This document shows, one piece after another, positions 63,013-64,000 of a DNA stretch of 64,000 nucleotides. Numbering within the stretch: position 1 is the first letter of the stretch; each line of letters starts with the position of its first letter. The position numbers were made by a program, and so were the translations under genes. The notes under the pieces were generated by a model. The model did no database searches. It had not been told where the DNA came from and saw nothing but the letters and a program-made list of their open reading frames with translations. Origin of the DNA: Microplitis mediator (taxonomy: Eukaryota; Arthropoda; Insecta; Hymenoptera; Braconidae); NCBI RefSeq assembly GCF_029852145.1, contig NC_079971.1, positions 10,521,697 to 10,585,696 of the forward strand, read 5' to 3'.

Positions 63013-64000
63013 TGTTATATCCGGCTTGTCGTAAATTTAAAGGGGCCTCTTTGCCGCGCTCGCTGCAAAGTGCAGCGTTAACAATTTTAGGGATAGCAAC
63101 TTCGGCCAACACCTTGTTGCACGTCGCCAACGTTTCCTCCAATCAGGGAATTACACTTGACTGTATTCTAAACACATCCAATTATATATTCTAAATTATT
63201 CCCTCCAGAATTGTGAACCGAGGTGATAAATACAACGAACACCAAGGTGCGGCAGCCTATGACGCTTGAGAAGTTAATGTATCTTCCTTGCTGGCCCACG
63301 TGAGTTCTAAACCGTGTTACGTTTAGGCAACCCTCTTTTCTATTTTCTATTTCTTTTAAACCGATTAGTTCATATTCGTTAAATAAATCTAAACAGTCAA
63401 GATGAGTCCGAGTGAATTGCTGGAGTCGGGGATTCATACCGAACTCATATGAGCTAAAGACTCAACAAATTCAAAGTGCAAATCTATAAGTTAAGTTAAT
63501 AGTTAAGTGTAAATCCCAGAGATTTAAGTGACAGAAAAGAACCTTAGTGTTAAGAACAATTTAACATCTTGTGAACTGAGTACGGCGAGCCCATAGGGAA
63601 ATATTTCAATAAACATCTATCATTGGGAAACCTGCATATTAGATCATTTCTAATATTAAGAACCGCATCCCTTTTTCCTGAGCCAATTCATCTTTTGATC
63701 AGGGACCAACAGAAGCCGTACCCAGGAGTTTGCAGTCCAAAGGCTACAAAGACCAACTTACAAGTAAGCAGCGAACAACGAAAGGTAGGTGAAGTACCAA
63801 ATTCTTCAATATATTGCATCCAAATTCTGCATCGAATACACAGAGAGGCCCCCACGGGGTTTATCGTTCGAGTTCCTACAATAAAAATAAAACCTAGAGC
63901 TAATCCTCTAGGAAAATCACTCTTCTTGCCCGGTGCCTCCGACTTGAGGCCCACGCGACCATTTCCAATAATTAATTATTATTAATCACTTAAATCCGGA
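63013..64000. mobile_element. LTR-like sequence, cut by window end
   Basis: It starts TGTTATATCCGGC, and the last bases of the window, AAATCCGGA, could be the beginning of the inverted end (CCGGATATAACA). GC content is higher than around it. An AATAAA signal at about 63608 is followed by cctgcatattagatc. It has no recognisable protein motifs; the 120-codon frame at 63623-63985 and the overlapping minus frame are not supported. Probably a solo or terminal LTR. Confidence 0.45.

Noticed and set aside
63623..63985. 120-codon ORF near the window end
   Set aside because: No motif, overlaps an equally open antisense frame, and lies in an LTR-like GC-richer sequence.

Overview
This window looks like an AT-rich insect nuclear genome, probably hymenopteran (a parasitoid wasp is my best guess). 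The clues are spliced exons, BEL/Pao and other LTR elements, a Polinton/Maverick-type DNA polymerase B, tnp2-like (CACTA/EnSpm) transposases, and many long foldback elements of kinds familiar from such genomes. The species assignment is inference. Almost everything here is mobile DNA or its debris. Only one stretch, two terminal exons at 44359-45197, looks like an ordinary host gene.

Layout. 1-1070: the 3' part of an LTR. 1085-4205: inverted-repeat elements, including a 141-bp CCCTGATTAA MITE and a GC-rich double hairpin nested in a foldback. 5205-5450: a repeat carrying a tRNA-like sequence, found again near 52.4 kb in permuted order. 8571-9290: a nested foldback. 10502-12718: a long intact tnp2-like transposase exon; a second, broken copy lies at 23693-26104. 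14059-22740: a CCCTGATTAA element built of ~91-bp tandem repeats, split by a young BEL/Pao retrotransposon (14413-22161, minus strand; equal-length LTRs, TSD AATTG, tRNA-Tyr-type primer site). 26420-41370: two inverted copies, 5,390 bp each and collinear without any indel, of a Polinton-like element flanking a 100-N gap. The left copy has an N-terminal ORF, a broken DNA polymerase B and, downstream, an unrecognised ORF cut by the gap.

42801-43806: a TTAGGGTG foldback. 44359-45230: last two exons and poly(A) signal of a host gene. 45434-49500: a ~177-bp tandem array split by a small transposon (46049-47120, TSD TA) and a 2-kb LTR-like insertion (47240-49280, TSD CTAAT). 49745-50230: a CATGCATGA-rich island. 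50251-51991: a solo LTR (TSD ATAT). 52922-56218: a CCCTGGTTAA element holding 15 copies of a 65-bp repeat and 12 copies of a ~92-bp repeat, with further insertions. 56738-62926: two large foldbacks; the second contains a small transposon-type gene broken by a solo LTR (59804-61340, TSD GTTG). 63013-64000: an LTR-like sequence cut by the window end.

The main biological thread is a family of elements ending in CCCTGRTTAA, with 2-bp target duplications and internal arrays of 65-92 bp. These occur alongside an intact tnp2-like transposase that could plausibly mobilise them. The main caution is the perfect inverted duplication around the N gap, which may be an assembly artefact.
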